Source: Euryodendron excelsum (lineage: Eukaryota; Streptophyta; Magnoliopsida; Ericales; Pentaphylacaceae). Taken from it: a DNA stretch of 64,000 nt. Shown in pieces: positions 44,493-55,430 of this stretch. Below the pieces are notes generated by a model, which did not search any database, was not told the DNA's origin, and was given only the letters and a program-made list of their open reading frames with translations. Each line of letters starts with the position of its first letter. The first letter of the stretch is position 1. Location: assembly GCA_033060915.1 (NCBI GenBank), contig CM065380.1, positions 47,404,501 to 47,468,500 of the forward strand, written 5' to 3'. A program made the translations under genes and the position numbers.

Positions 44493-45469
44493 GGCATCTG
44501 TCAAAGATCAAAGTCAATGTCCTTCGAATCAAAAGTTTTGAAACCTGGCTCCGGAGGAGGTGGATAACTACTAAAAGCACCAGCATCCTATAAAAAAGAC
44601 AAAACCGATATTAGTGACATTAAGGAATAGCTAAACAATAGCAGAGTAAAAAGAAGAAGGAAGGAAAAAACGACATACCTCGCCACCTCCCATCTGGGCT
44701 AACCGAGTTGTCCAGGAAGCTGCCTCAGCCTGGTATTGATCTCGCTCCATCTGGTATCGATCCCTTTAGTCTCTCATAGCAGTAAACTCAGGCTGGGGCA
44801 TGTATCCCCCGACATGGTGCCACAAGTCGACCATCTCTTGGCCCACAGCGTATCCACCAACTACTACCTCAAACCGAGTGAAGGCACCCACAGAATGAGC
44901 CTCGAAGTGTGTGGCGTAGTCGGTATCTGGAGGAAATAGAAAACCGACACCCGGCTGGTGCTCCTGATAAGGAATAGGAATTCCCTCCACCAAAGCTCCA
45001 AACATATACTCCGGTGGATCTCTTGCTAACCGGAAGCCCTCATGAAACTGGCACCAATGTCGATCTCTTAGGTAGGACTCCCAAGAGTCATCGCTGAGAA
45101 AGGAAGCCCTCGATAGGGACAACAAGACCAAGTATGGCACCGTCTCATAATGAATCGACCCAATAAAGGGCCTCCAAGTCACGTCCCTAGCCTTGACCAA
45201 CTCCAAGGCGACAAATAGGCAGGTACTCGTAGCTTCACCAGACAAGGAAAGGCTAGAAGCCAGTCATACTACCTCAACGAGAGGAAGTCTGGACCCGCAT
45301 CGTTCGAAGGAACCAGCTGAAGGAGAAGGACCCCCAATCTAGCTCAGGCAAAGCCCCAAGATCATCTACTATGCTCACCAAATAGAAAGGCACAAGCAAC
45401 TTATTGTTGTTTTAGAAGCAGCTAAAGACAATATACAAAACAAGTCGCCGCCTCATGATGTCTTACCGG
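44493..45469 (-). pseudogene. 3' fragment of an antisense PMD-like gene
   Basis: This joins directly to the end of LTR3 with the whole leader, gag and repeat zone absent. Reverse frame 44766-45245 reads RDVTWRPFIGSIHYETV, SWESYLRDRHW, PPEYMFGALVEG, DTDYATHFEAH and AFTRFEVVVG, matching elements A and 2. Further upstream the frame reads RRRLVLYIVFSCF and LDWGSFSFSWFLR but has four stops and a deletion. The intron (donor GTATGTCG, acceptor TTTATAG) and exon 2 ending DIDFDL are preserved at the left. It is cut at 45470 by the LTR of element B. Confidence 0.75.
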
Positions 45470-46229
45470 TGTCGCGCCCGATTTTTAGGGTGTCCAAGAT
45501 CCTTTCGGCTCGGAGACCCTAATGAACGGAACTCTGTTATTAGAACTCGTCCTCCTTGAAGGACAAGTGTGACTAGGTTTGAAAATTGGTTTGACTAAGG
45601 GCTTTTTTAGAAAAATAGGAGTCGCCACCTAACTTGATTAAGGTGAGTTAGGGCACCTAAAACTAAGTGTCAATCTGAAGATTAAACTTAGGGTTTTGTG
45701 GAAAAGATTTTGAAAACTCCCTCATGAGAGGGTTTTTAAGAAAATAGGTTATTTGGCAAACTTTGGAAAGTTTTAAGCTCTTTTGGAAAATAACTCCATT
45801 TTGGTCATTTGAAAACAGAAATCTATGGTTCGGGGGTTGGTTACGTGTAGGGAAGATATCCTAAGATCATCACCCTAACCCGCTCTTTCGGTACCTACAT
45901 ATCTAATCACCCTTTGTTCACTCACTAAAATAACCGGTTACCATTGTCCACTTAATATCCACTTTATAATTCTAAAAATAGGGTTTAGTCATCACTTTTT
46001 TGATGAATGATGCATGATGCAAGTTTTGGAAGAAGTTTGAAAATGTAGGAGTTTTGAAGGAGTTTGAAATGAGAACTTTGGATTGATTGAAAGTTTTCGA
46101 AAAGGGGATTAGAGTTGAAGTAAAGTTATGACCGCACCATTTTAGGTTGCCTACGTATCTCATTTGGCGAGAATCAGGTCAATCATAGTTTGAGCAAGAG
46201 CTCAATGGAGAATAGGCGCATTAGGGCCT

Positions 46230-46400
46230 TTAGAAGGTTTGAAGATACTTTGGGGTTTTTGAAAAAGTTTAAGATACTTTGAGGTCTTTAGAAGTTGAAG
46301 ACTCTTTTGGTCTTGGAAGTTTAAGACGCTTGGAGGTCTTTGAAAAAGTTTAAGACGCTTGGAGGTCTTTGGGAGTTTAAGACTCTTTGTGGTCATGGAA
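46230..46400 (-). repeat. GACGCTTGGAGGTCTTTG tandem repeats in LTR4
   Basis: Five or more imperfect units of about 32 bp share the words GTTTAAGA, CTTGGAGGTC or CTTTGTGGTC, and TTTGGAAG. The unit is not present in LTR5 at the matching position. It is part of the divergent U5 side of LTR4. Confidence 0.6.
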
Positions 46401-46919
46401 GTTTTGACTTGAAATTGGATGGTGGAGTGTTTTTGAAAATGTTTTTGGATCAACTTAAGGGAGTTTTGGAAAAATGCTTTGGCATAACTCAAGAGAACTT
46501 GAAAGCATTTTTGAAGTTTTGTTTTGAATACCTTGGAGGCATGACTTTAGAATGTTAGGATGAATTAGTTTTTGAAAGTGGTTTTTGAAAATGGCTAAGG
46601 GTTTGGAATCCTAATATGGACAACCTTAGAGGTTGTTCTTTATATGTTACCTTTCTTTGGGGTCCCTAAAGATAAGAGTTGTCTTCAAGCTTCAAACTTC
46701 AGATTACAACTCTTCAAGTCTTCGAAGGAGGGTTGAAGGTTAGTGTATGAGTATATGGGGATGTATAGGAGTGTAAAGCAGGCTAAGGTTTAGTGTATGG
46801 TGGCTAGGGTTTGGAAAACCTAGGGAAGCTAGGGTTTAGGAGGTGCTCGAGCTCTGTATATCGAATTATATGATTTTTAGGTTGAATTTGCGGATTCCTT
46901 TCACGTGGAGGAGGCTCTG

Positions 46920-46927
46920 TATTTATA
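46920..46927 (-). promoter_or_regulatory. LTR4 TATA box
   Basis: TATAAATA on the reverse strand (CCTCTATAAATACAGAG), followed upstream by the TGGCGCC inverted repeats at 46940-47005. Confidence 0.65.
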
Positions 46928-47805
46928 GAGGTTAGACAACACTGACGCCTGTTGCAGTGGCGCCAGGCCAAAGTTTACACTGGCGCCACTCCTAGTGGCG
47001 CCATCCATTTAGGAAATGTTTAAGGTCGGCAAGCAACGTATCTTTGACTAGATTTGGGCGCCTGTACTAGTGACTACCATGCAATCTTTAGCCTAGCTTC
47101 ACTAGGAGTGACTCTAGAAAGTCCGGGAAGGATTTTGGAGGACCGAGGATGACCCGGAAGGCCGAAAAAGAGCAGGAACACTTAGAATAGTGTCCCGGAG
47201 GTATTTGACTTGAAAAGTGAGGATAGGATGTGTCGGAAGGGTTGACCAGGCCTTTAGGGGCAAAACAGTCAATTGGACCAGGAAACTGCCGGGACAGACT
47301 CGGACTGTCCCGGAAGAAGACTTGTGATCTAGAAACATTATTCAGAATGTTCCCAGAAGTTTCCGGTTTGATTCCCAGAGCCGGCGTGGTCGGAAAGGGA
47401 GACCGGCACACCAGGGGCAAAACGGTCATTTCGCACTAGGTTTGCTGGAACTGACTCGGAATGATTCGGAAAGGTAAAGGAAGGTTGAGAATACTATAAA
47501 AAGCAATCACAGAAGGTTAATGGTTTGATACCCAGAGCCGGTGTGGTTCTCGGGGCATTCAGATGCCTAGGGGCAAAATGGTCATCTTGACCGGAAAGTC
47601 TCGGAAATGGTCCAACGGGCAGTTTGGTCATTTTTCACCGAAGTGGGCTAACAGACACTAGTGTTGACCTGGGTTTTGAGTGTTTCCGCCACTCTGACGG
47701 TGGTTGTCGTGACACAGGGGTTTGTTGACAATTCCCTATATCGACCTATTTGTGAGTATTTCCGCTACTCTAACGGTTTTGTGAGTATTTTCGCTACTTG
47801 GACCG

Positions 47806-48117
47806 TCTTGAAGAATAAACTGTCTCGAGAGAGGGATTGGAAAGGGGACTTACCGTCTTCGAAAAGACGTGCCTGGATTGGAACTGTCTCGAGGAATAAA
47901 CTGTCTCGAAAGAGGGATTGAAAAGGGGTCTTAAACTACTCGAGAGTGGGATTGGAAAGGGGACTTCGTCTCCGAAAGACGTGCCTAAGTTGGAACCGTC
48001 TCGAGGAATAAACTATCTCGAGAGTGGGATTGGAAAGGGGACTTATCGTCTCCGAGGAGACGCGCCTGGAATGGAACCGTCTCGAGAAATAAACTGTGTC
48101 GAGAGTGGGATTGGAAA
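47806..48117 (-). repeat. U3 tandem repeats of LTR4, 81-bp family
   Basis: About four units, some shortened, of the 81-bp repeat described at 59463-60000. They contain GTCTCGAGGAATAAACTGTC, CTCGAGAG and a GACTTACCGTC segment. The open frame 47918-48247 reads through these units and is not a gene. Confidence 0.8.
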
Positions 48118-48306
48118 GGAAAGGACAATGCCCCTAAGGGCATTTTTGTCATTTTACCTCTATTTGGGCCTGGTGGGCCCGCGACGCGATGGACAGATGG
48201 GATTGGGACTTAGAAAATTGATGTCGATTGAAATATGCCCACAATGACTTGAAAACAAGTCTGGCGGAGTGTAGACTGCCGAGCGGTCAAAACTGGGGTG
48301 CTTACA

Positions 48307-49498
48307 GCTGCCTCTCTTTTTCTGTCTTTGCTTGTCAAAGACAGAAAACGATAACGTAAGAGTCCCATGTTGACCGCGAGGCAGTCTGAGGGACGGACAT
48401 TGTAAATTTTTTAACAACGGGGGTCGAAAACGGATAAGGGGCCAAAAAGGCCATTGAAAACGAGCTTTGGCGGGAAAAAGGGAAAAACTACCCAGAATTT
48501 GAACCTAGCGGCACTAGGAGTACTTCTTGGAGACCACGGGTGATTGCCGAAAGGAGACCACATCGCCTGAAAAGTCACCGGAAGAGAAGATTTCGCCGGA
48601 GAACTTTCAAAAAGTGAGTTTTCAAATTTTGTTGATTTTGATGTGTAGAACTTCGTTTGAATCATGTGAATAGTGAAAATTAATGTTTTGATATGTTTTG
48701 AACACTTTGGTGATGTTGTTTTTGCATTTTGGTAGTTGTTTAATTGAATTTGAATGATTTTTTATGATTATGCGAGGAGGGCTTTCTGCAGGAATAGGGG
48801 ATTTGTTCCTACAGGCTTGGGCATTGGGTTTTCTGGCTATGTTTTTGTGCAATGTGCCTTAGAAAAACGTGTTTAGAAACCATATAAAGTTTTGTAATAT
48901 TTTGAAAACCTGGTGAATTTTTGATTTTTTTGAAAAATAGGAAAATACTTAGAAAATTTAGAAAAATAAGAAAACTCAAGAAATTGATGGGATTTTTAGA
49001 GTTTAAAATTTAAAAAAGGTAGGAATATTTTTGAAAAACATTTGAAAGGATTTTGAAGAATTTTAAGGCATTTTTGAAAACCATGGATTTATTGAAAAAA
49101 TAAAAAAATATGTTTTGAAAATTTTGAAAAATTGAAAAGTGTGCCCGGGTGCTGATGTCATGTGATTGCGACCATGTGAAGTGCATGTTTTGTGTTTTGT
49201 GTTGATATCATGGGTGTTGTAGGGGCTATTTTTTAAACGGGACTTTGCCGATATTTTTAGAAATTAGGGAAAGAGTTGGTTAAAGTTTTAGAAATAAAAT
49301 CTTTTTGAAGGAAAAAGACAGAAAACCCTTGAAATTTGATTTGAATTTGAAAAATCAAGATGTTCATGTAGGAAATTTGTTTTATCATTTGAAATCTTTC
49401 ATTCATTCTGTTTGTGTTAGTTGTTTATTTCATTTTATTATTACTTGAATTGCATGTATGGTGTGTTAACATCTCTTACCCTGGCTTACCTTTTCAGG
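48307..49498 (+). promoter_or_regulatory. 5' region of the antisense gene of element B
   Basis: It is collinear with 25640-26858 of element A read in reverse. It includes the polypurine tract complement, a TATA-like CGATAACGTAAG (about 48350), the CCCATGTTGACCG motif, a donor CAAAAAGTGAGTTTTC (intron from 48614) and an acceptor ACCTTTTCAG (to 49497), one base before ATG 49499. The GGCGCC hairpin is largely lost here (AGCGGCACTAGGAGT at 48507-48521). Confidence 0.5.
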
Positions 49499-50560
49499 AT
49501 GGTGGATACGGGTCATAATGGTTCTGAGAGGAGGTGCCGCTCAGGGAAGGCAGCTCGGATAGATTCCACTGGCGGTTCCAGTCGATCTAGAGGTAGTCGA
49601 CGATCTACTGGGCAGGCAGCATCTAGTTCGAGTGGTTGGGGGAGTAGATCTCCAGTCGACCCCTTCCTTTTTAGTCAAGCCAGCCTTTGAAGAGAAAATG
49701 GATGTTGAAGTTTTCCACCTTTTGACTTTTGGGATGGCTGACGCTGTTTTGAGCTGACTACGGGTTTGGAATGATGGGTATCCTCCAGATGAGCAAGACA
49801 TTTTCACTGGTCCTTTGGTTGCATGGCTTCTCTCCTGCAAGTGTAGCTTGTTTTCTGACAGTGGTTCCCTTTTGGCCACCTAACCTGTCTCTCTTCCAGT
49901 TTAGGGAATGTGAGCTTGTCCCTACTCCCCATGAGTATGGCTTCCTCATAGGTTTTCGGGATGGTTCAATTGACATTACGGGACCTACTTTTCCTGATGG
50001 CTGCATCACGATTGTCGCTTTTCAGCTTAGGCTCCATTTTGCGGCTTTTTCTTCTGATTGCTGCCCAAGTTTCCTTATGTCCTAATGAAGTTCTTGTTTA
50101 TCTCATTTTGAGTTTGCGACGGATAGGGGATTGGCATATTTCTCAAGATTAGTCCATTTCTCCATGGTAGCCTTAGCTCTGCTTCTCTTGAACTTGTTGA
50201 TGTTTCCGCCGGGGAAGATGACTTGGTCGATTGTTGGTTATGTGTATTACTTGTCAAGATTCATGAGGGGCATTTCCATGCTCCTATGGTTGTGGGAGAG
50301 ACTTTCGTGAGCCCTACCAGACTCTAGCAGAGGGTCAATGCTCATTTTCAGAGATGTGCTCCAATATTCTAGCTTTGAGCGATCAGACACTTATTCGTTA
50401 CTCCCCTTTTTCAGCATACATGGTATCTTGAGTCAGGAGTCATTTGATTGGGGAGGTCGAGGGTGGGCCATTGCCCCATTCTCTGTTTCTTGTCGGTCAT
50501 GAAAATCCAAACTTCTTGAGGCGTGTGCCGATGCTGGGGATGTCTGAATGGTGGCTTTAG
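49499..50560 (+). pseudogene. Antisense-position gene of element B: shared N-terminus, different body
   Basis: The ATG at 49499 begins MVDTGHNGSERRCRSGKAAR, and about 65 codons match the N-terminus of the PMD genes of elements A and 2 (RSRGSRRSTGQAASS, PVDPF). A 1-base indel follows, and similarity stops after a DVEV segment. The body lacks the PMD. It reads LRVWNDGYPPDEQD in one frame, then FWPPNLSLFQFRECELVPTP and HEYGFLIGFRDG (49850-49975). This resembles the FWDP..F.F....L.PT.EEY..LLG pattern of the DUF7745 family in plant transposon proteins. Later frames are full of stops. The DUF7745 match is tentative. Confidence 0.5.
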
Positions 50561-50569
50561 CTCCTTTTT

Positions 50570-52800
50570 GTGTTTTATCTCATTCCCTGTTTCCTATTTG
50601 AGAGAGAGGGAAAGACATAGAGTTAGTTTTGTGCAAAAACAATTTTAAAAATGCCCTGGCATCATTTTTTATCTTTTATGATGATTGCACATGGGATTAA
50701 ATGCATGATTTATTTTTTTATAAATGCAAAGGTTCACACAGAAGTAGGACTGAATGCATGTTATACTTTTAGATAATGCACATATAGGAATGGAATTGAA
50801 TGCAATGTCCCCCATTTTTTTGGTGATAAATGCATAGATTTATGTAAGAATTGAATTAAATACATGACTTACTTCCTTCCGAATGAACAGGTTCACACAG
50901 GAATGCAGTTGAATGCATGAATAGATACAAACTTCGCAAGAATCTAAATGGATTTACATGTTATACATGTCATGGATGCATCAGTACTACACGTATACAA
51001 GCTATTTACAAACAATGTCCCAGGATTGCCCCTTGGGCCCATACTCTCAAGATTCTGTTCCTCTCCAGGATTCTGCCCCATTTAGTTTTGTCCCATTCTC
51101 ATCGGGGTGTGATAGCATTTGCACCATTCTCCAAGGGTCTTGACCCTTCGGTTTGCTATTTTATCTCTACTTTCTACAGGGTTACTGTTTGAGAATTTTT
51201 CTGATCTCACTTGGTTTTCTCTCCCTGATTTCCAAAATGCCACCATGGCTAGAGCGACAACTTGCATACCCTTTGCAGAGCGATAAACAGCTAAACCCTC
51301 AATCTGAGAAGACTTCTTTTAGGATCGTAATGTAGGCTGGGTTTAGGGGTTGTAAGAAATAAAGGGCTATTTAGGCTCAAAGATCCTCTTTTAGTGGGTT
51401 GTTTAAACCAAGACCATCTGAGCACATCTTGGAGCATGAGATTGCCCCTTGCATTCCTTTCCAATTCTCCTTTCTCATTCTAGTTATCTTGGTATTGTTC
51501 AGGCTTATTTGGACTAAGCAATTTTCTTTGATTAGAGAGGACTTTAACTTAGACCGTAGCGTAGGCTAGGTTAAAGGGTTTATGAATGAACGGGATATGT
51601 AAGCTCAAATTTGATGTTGCTTCTAGTAGGGTTTAGATCCGCACCATCCTTGGTTGGTCTTCCAGTGGGGTTTGAATCCCCTGATATCCTTCTCTAGCTT
51701 CAGAAACATATTTGGCTCATTTAGATCAAGCAATCTTTCTCAATCAGAGTGGACTTTAGTAGGGTTGTAATGTAGGCCATGGTTTAGGGTTTAACAAGAA
51801 AGGGTAAAGGCTCAAACCTATTGCTTCTACTGGGCTTCCTTATTACCTAGGATCACCTTTGAACATATATTCTTTAAAGAGTTCACCTTTCTTGTAGTCT
51901 AATCCTTGACCTTGTAACGGAGTTATCTGACATTTGTCCCTTGACTTCTGGCCTTTCTATATGTTCTTAAAGATAATACAAATATTTTTCATTTTCGGCC
52001 TCCTGCCCCTTGGCAACCTTTTTCCTTTGCTGTTATTTTTTATCTCTTTCCTTTCTTTTTATGAAATGAACAATTATGTAACCCTTTTTCGCCTTTGACC
52101 TTTTTCTTAACAATTCAATCTAACCCATTGTGGGCGGTGATCCCTAGGTTGGGGTTTTTTTCTAGAGAAAAAGGTAACTGGTTCAACAAGTTTGACAAGG
52201 GTTGCTTTTAACTATATAGGAAATGAAATGAGGGCCCCTCTTCATTTTGAACAAGATTGCTTGATCCATAGAGCCTTCCTGTTACTTCAGCTTGATGGTC
52301 GATGACATTCTTCGCCAGATCTTCTGCTGCCGGTCTGCCCCAGTGTGGGGGGATGGTTTTGGATCGGGGTTGACAAAGAATCTTTCGCTTTCTGCGAGGC
52401 ACTAGTGGGTTAAGCAAAGGGGATATTTTTGTGTATGGTAGAAGAAATGAGGGCCTTTCATCACTTCAAATTAAATTGCTTAGCTCATAAAGCCTTATAC
52501 AAAATTTAGATAATGTTTCTAAAAAATGGTGTGTTTTTGCCGAATCAACTACTCTGTGCTTACCCCAATGTAGGGGATGGTTATAGGTTTCGGGATATCT
52601 GAAAAGAGATCACTGGTGGCTCTAGTGGGCTGAGCAAATGATAGTGTTTATTTGGGGTAAATAGAACAATGGCTCCCTATCATTTTAAGTACTTGGCTGC
52701 CCATCGCTTAGCCAGGATATCACGCAAGTGTCGCTTTTTCAATAAAATTCACACTTCTCTACTGATATTGCCTTCCTCCGATCTCTCACTCACTCTCTCA
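50570..52800 (-). other. Non-coding repeat zone of element B
   Basis: This is the reverse counterpart of 22422-24335. Units of about 200 bp recur with GTAATGTAGGC and CTTTAG or CTTTAACTTAG themes (51240-51850), followed by ATTGTGGGCGGTGATCCCTAGG (52124-52146) and TGCCCCAGTGTGGGG (52337). At 50690-50930 short repeats around GGAATTGAATGCAT appear every 65 to 80 bp. No gene was recognised. Confidence 0.55.
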
Positions 52801-53460
52801 GTCTCTCAAAGTTTTTAACCCCCTTTTGAATGGGTTGCCCATGCTATCCCATCCTTTAAGTCGAGTCATTTACCAAATGGGAAAGAATCCCTAAATGTGA
52901 CAATCGTCCATAAGAGTATGAAACAAAGGAAATTAACTGGGAACTACCTATTTAAAAATATGATTATATGGCATGCAATATTTATTTAAAGAAGATATAC
53001 GATAAATAGAAAGATCAAAAGAAAATAAATGAATTTTGTGAAAATCTCCCTTTTCTTGTGGATCTCTTGATGAGAACCCCAAATAGGGTCTTGAAAATGT
53101 GTTGACAGCTTTGGTATTTCATTCTTCGAGTGTATCACCAAACGACGAAGGGCTAATTGACAGATCTTTTGCAGTGTTTGGCATGCATTCGGAAGTTAAG
53201 AATTCTTGATAGCAATGCACTGGTTTGATAGGACTTTGCAAATGGTGAAGCCTCCTTTTGCATGGACGATGGTTGTTGCAGCATGGTGTGGAGGCAACGT
53301 CTTGTTGATGAATGGTTAGTTTTTATTGCTCCTTGATGTAAGTTCGGCCTCTTTTAACAACTGGGCTTATCCGCCCATAAGTTTAAATCTGGTAAGTTAC
53401 TAGAAGGATTCCATGAATTAGTTGTGCTCTCTAACCTAGGAAAAGAAAAAAAAAAAAAAA
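52800..53460. other. Stretch in place of gag in element B
   Basis: This segment lies where gag would be, between repeat zone and leader. I see no capsid motif or CxxH finger. The composition is AT-rich at 52940-53050, and a run of about 17 A lies at 53445-53460. Its origin is unknown. Confidence 0.4.
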
Positions 53461-54010
53461 CAGAATGCAATCAGCATGTGGAGTTGGAAGTTCTATGCGA
53501 TGCATGTCCTATGGAGGTCCCTTCTTTGAGAGAATTAGGCATGATGACAAGTCCATTTGGGAGGTGGGGTTTTTGCCCTATTATGAAATACAATACCTCT
53601 TTGGCGTGGGCCGGTTGATGTTTCCTTATTTGGGCAATCCCGCCTCTATGGACTGAGAGAGATTTGGGCCTCTCTCTAGATATGGTTCTATGCATGCCCT
53701 GAATCCTTAGGGTTTAAGAACCCTTAAGAGTTTTGGTAGGTTCAATTAACACGAGATTGGATTGCTCCTTTCTCTCTACGGTTGATTAAATGCATGAAAA
53801 TGAAATGACTTGAGTTTCTTGGAACTCTTGTCTTGGAATGGATATTGGTGTATGAGCATAATAAAAGTGAACATGTGAGTAGTATGATAACAATAAATGA
53901 ATGGTTTAGAAAAACCCCCCTTCTTGTCTTGCTTCTATCTTCGGTTCTCTCGGTACTTAGAAATGAGGAGGGGGAGGATAGAAGACAAAAACAAAAGAGA
54001 AGTTAGTACC
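53461..54010 (-). repeat. Diverged second copy of the leader segment in element B
   Basis: The order of motifs here (GCATGTCCTATGGAGGTCCC, GGGTTTTTGCCC, CCTTAGGGTT.AAGAACCCTTA, GGTAGGTTCAATTAAC, ATGACTTGAGTTTCTTGGAACTC) repeats the order at 54030-54640 (GCATGTCCTAGGGGTGCCCC, GGGGGTTTGCCCC, CCTTAGGGTTACGTGGGAAC, ATGACTTGAGTTACTTAGAAC). The copies are strongly diverged, so the duplication is old or came by recombination with a related element. Confidence 0.55.
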
Positions 54011-55410
54011 TTGATTTGAAAATTTTTATGCAATGCATGTCCTAGGGGTGCCCCTGCTTGAGAGGGAGACTAAACATGATGTATTGGCTCACTTTTGGAG
54101 ATAGGGGGTTTGCCCCTGTATGCAGGTACCTTACTATTGAGTGGGAACCTTCATCCATTCATACAATCATTTATCCATTCATTCACAAAAAATAAAGAAG
54201 TACATTGAACTTTGGGTTTAAGATACAAAAGAATTGAAATACATTTTAACAGGGGGGAGGGGGAACATTTTTCTTTGGACTTCCACCTATCTAGTTTTAC
54301 AAAGGAAAACCTAAACTACTCTTGAGTATTCGGATTCGCCTTCCTTGGATTTGATGTCGAGGAGGTCGTTGAGAGACCTTGCTGATTGATTGCCCCTTGT
54401 TTTCTTGGCAATCCTATCTCCATGAGCATAGAGGGATTGGGGCCCCTCTTATGAGATGACTTAAAATGCATGCAATGATTCCTTAGGGTTACGTGGGAAC
54501 CCTTAGGGTTTGGGTAGGTTTAATGCAAGGGAGAGTGACCTTGGTGTCACTCTCAATGGGTTGATCGTATGCATGAGAATGCAATGACTTGAGTTACTTA
54601 GAACTCTTGTCTTGACATGGAATATGGAATGCATGAACCTGGGTATGCAAAGAGTATAAGGAGAGAGAATGCGATATCAAGATAAACGTGCATGCATGAG
54701 CAGTTAAACAGGCATTATAACAGTATAAATACAGTCAATATAACAGCAGGAATAGACAGGTATAAATGAAAGTAAGAGCAGTCGCCCTTTTCTTCGTGGT
54801 TTTGAAAACGGTGCTCGTGTCTTAAATCCGGCAGAGGTTCGACTATGCATGGTGTCTATATGAGTATGAGGTTGAGGGTTGACTAATGCGTCCTAAAAAG
54901 GCTCGGTCCCCGGATCTTCAAACCTAGGCCCACTCCCCAAGGTGGTGCCATGATCGGTTGGTGATCCGAGCGGGGGAACCATCAAGAAGCCGTAGGCGAA
55001 GAAACTGACACAGCATCTTGCCCACAACCAATATACTGTTCCCCCTTTCTAACTAGAAAGGACATATCAGGGTATGCAAGTATGTAAAATGCAAGTGCAC
55101 ATGCAGTGTGTGTGTGATTTTTAAAAGTGGAGGAAAAAGGCCCAACAACTCCTATTCATCTTGTACATCGCATTCATGCAAAACAGTTAATAAAATTTAA
55201 GCAAAAAGCGCACCTACAAAATAAAGATGCAAGTGTTAGTATGTGGATGACAAACATAATACAAGATAATATGAATAAATGCATGTTTTTTGAAAACAAT
55301 TTTAGAAATTTAGTTTTGAAAATTTAAAGTGAATAAGATTGAACCAAGTTAATTGAAGACTCTACATGGGTAAAGGGTAAAGAGACATGACTACGGCCTA
55401 ACCCTCTAAG
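54011..55410 (-). other. 5' leader of element B
   Basis: It aligns in reverse with 18899-20250 of element A, with the conserved block (54790-55075) and the CTACAAAATAAAGATGC acceptor-like site (55210-55226). No reading frame is shared with the other copies. Confidence 0.65.
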
Positions 55411-55430
55411 TTTCCCCAGTGGAGTCGCCA
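55411..55430 (-). other. Primer-binding site of element B, tRNA-Arg
   Basis: On the reverse strand TGGCGACTCCACTGGGGAAA starts two bases after the LTR end. It keeps the full TGGCGACTCC match to tRNA-Arg, better than element A, and differs by one base in the next eight. Confidence 0.85.

Larger units (their letters stand above)
45470..48306 (-). mobile_element. LTR4, chimeric 3' LTR of element B
   Basis: It starts TGTCGCGCCCGATTTTTAGG and ends GGGGTGCTTACA. From about 46670 to 48306 it is nearly identical to LTR5 (58160-60187), including the TATA region and U3. From 45470 to about 46660 it is very different from LTR5: other terminal sequence (GGTGTCCAAGATCC), other purine tract, and CTTGGAGGTCTTTG-type repeats at 46240-46400. 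The total is 2.8 kb against 4.75 kb for LTR5. So U3 and U5 have different origins. Confidence 0.8.

Noticed and set aside
55411..55430. Part of a tRNA-Arg gene
   Set aside because: Only the 3'-end complement is present, next to the LTR end, with no cloverleaf sequence around it. It is a primer-binding site.
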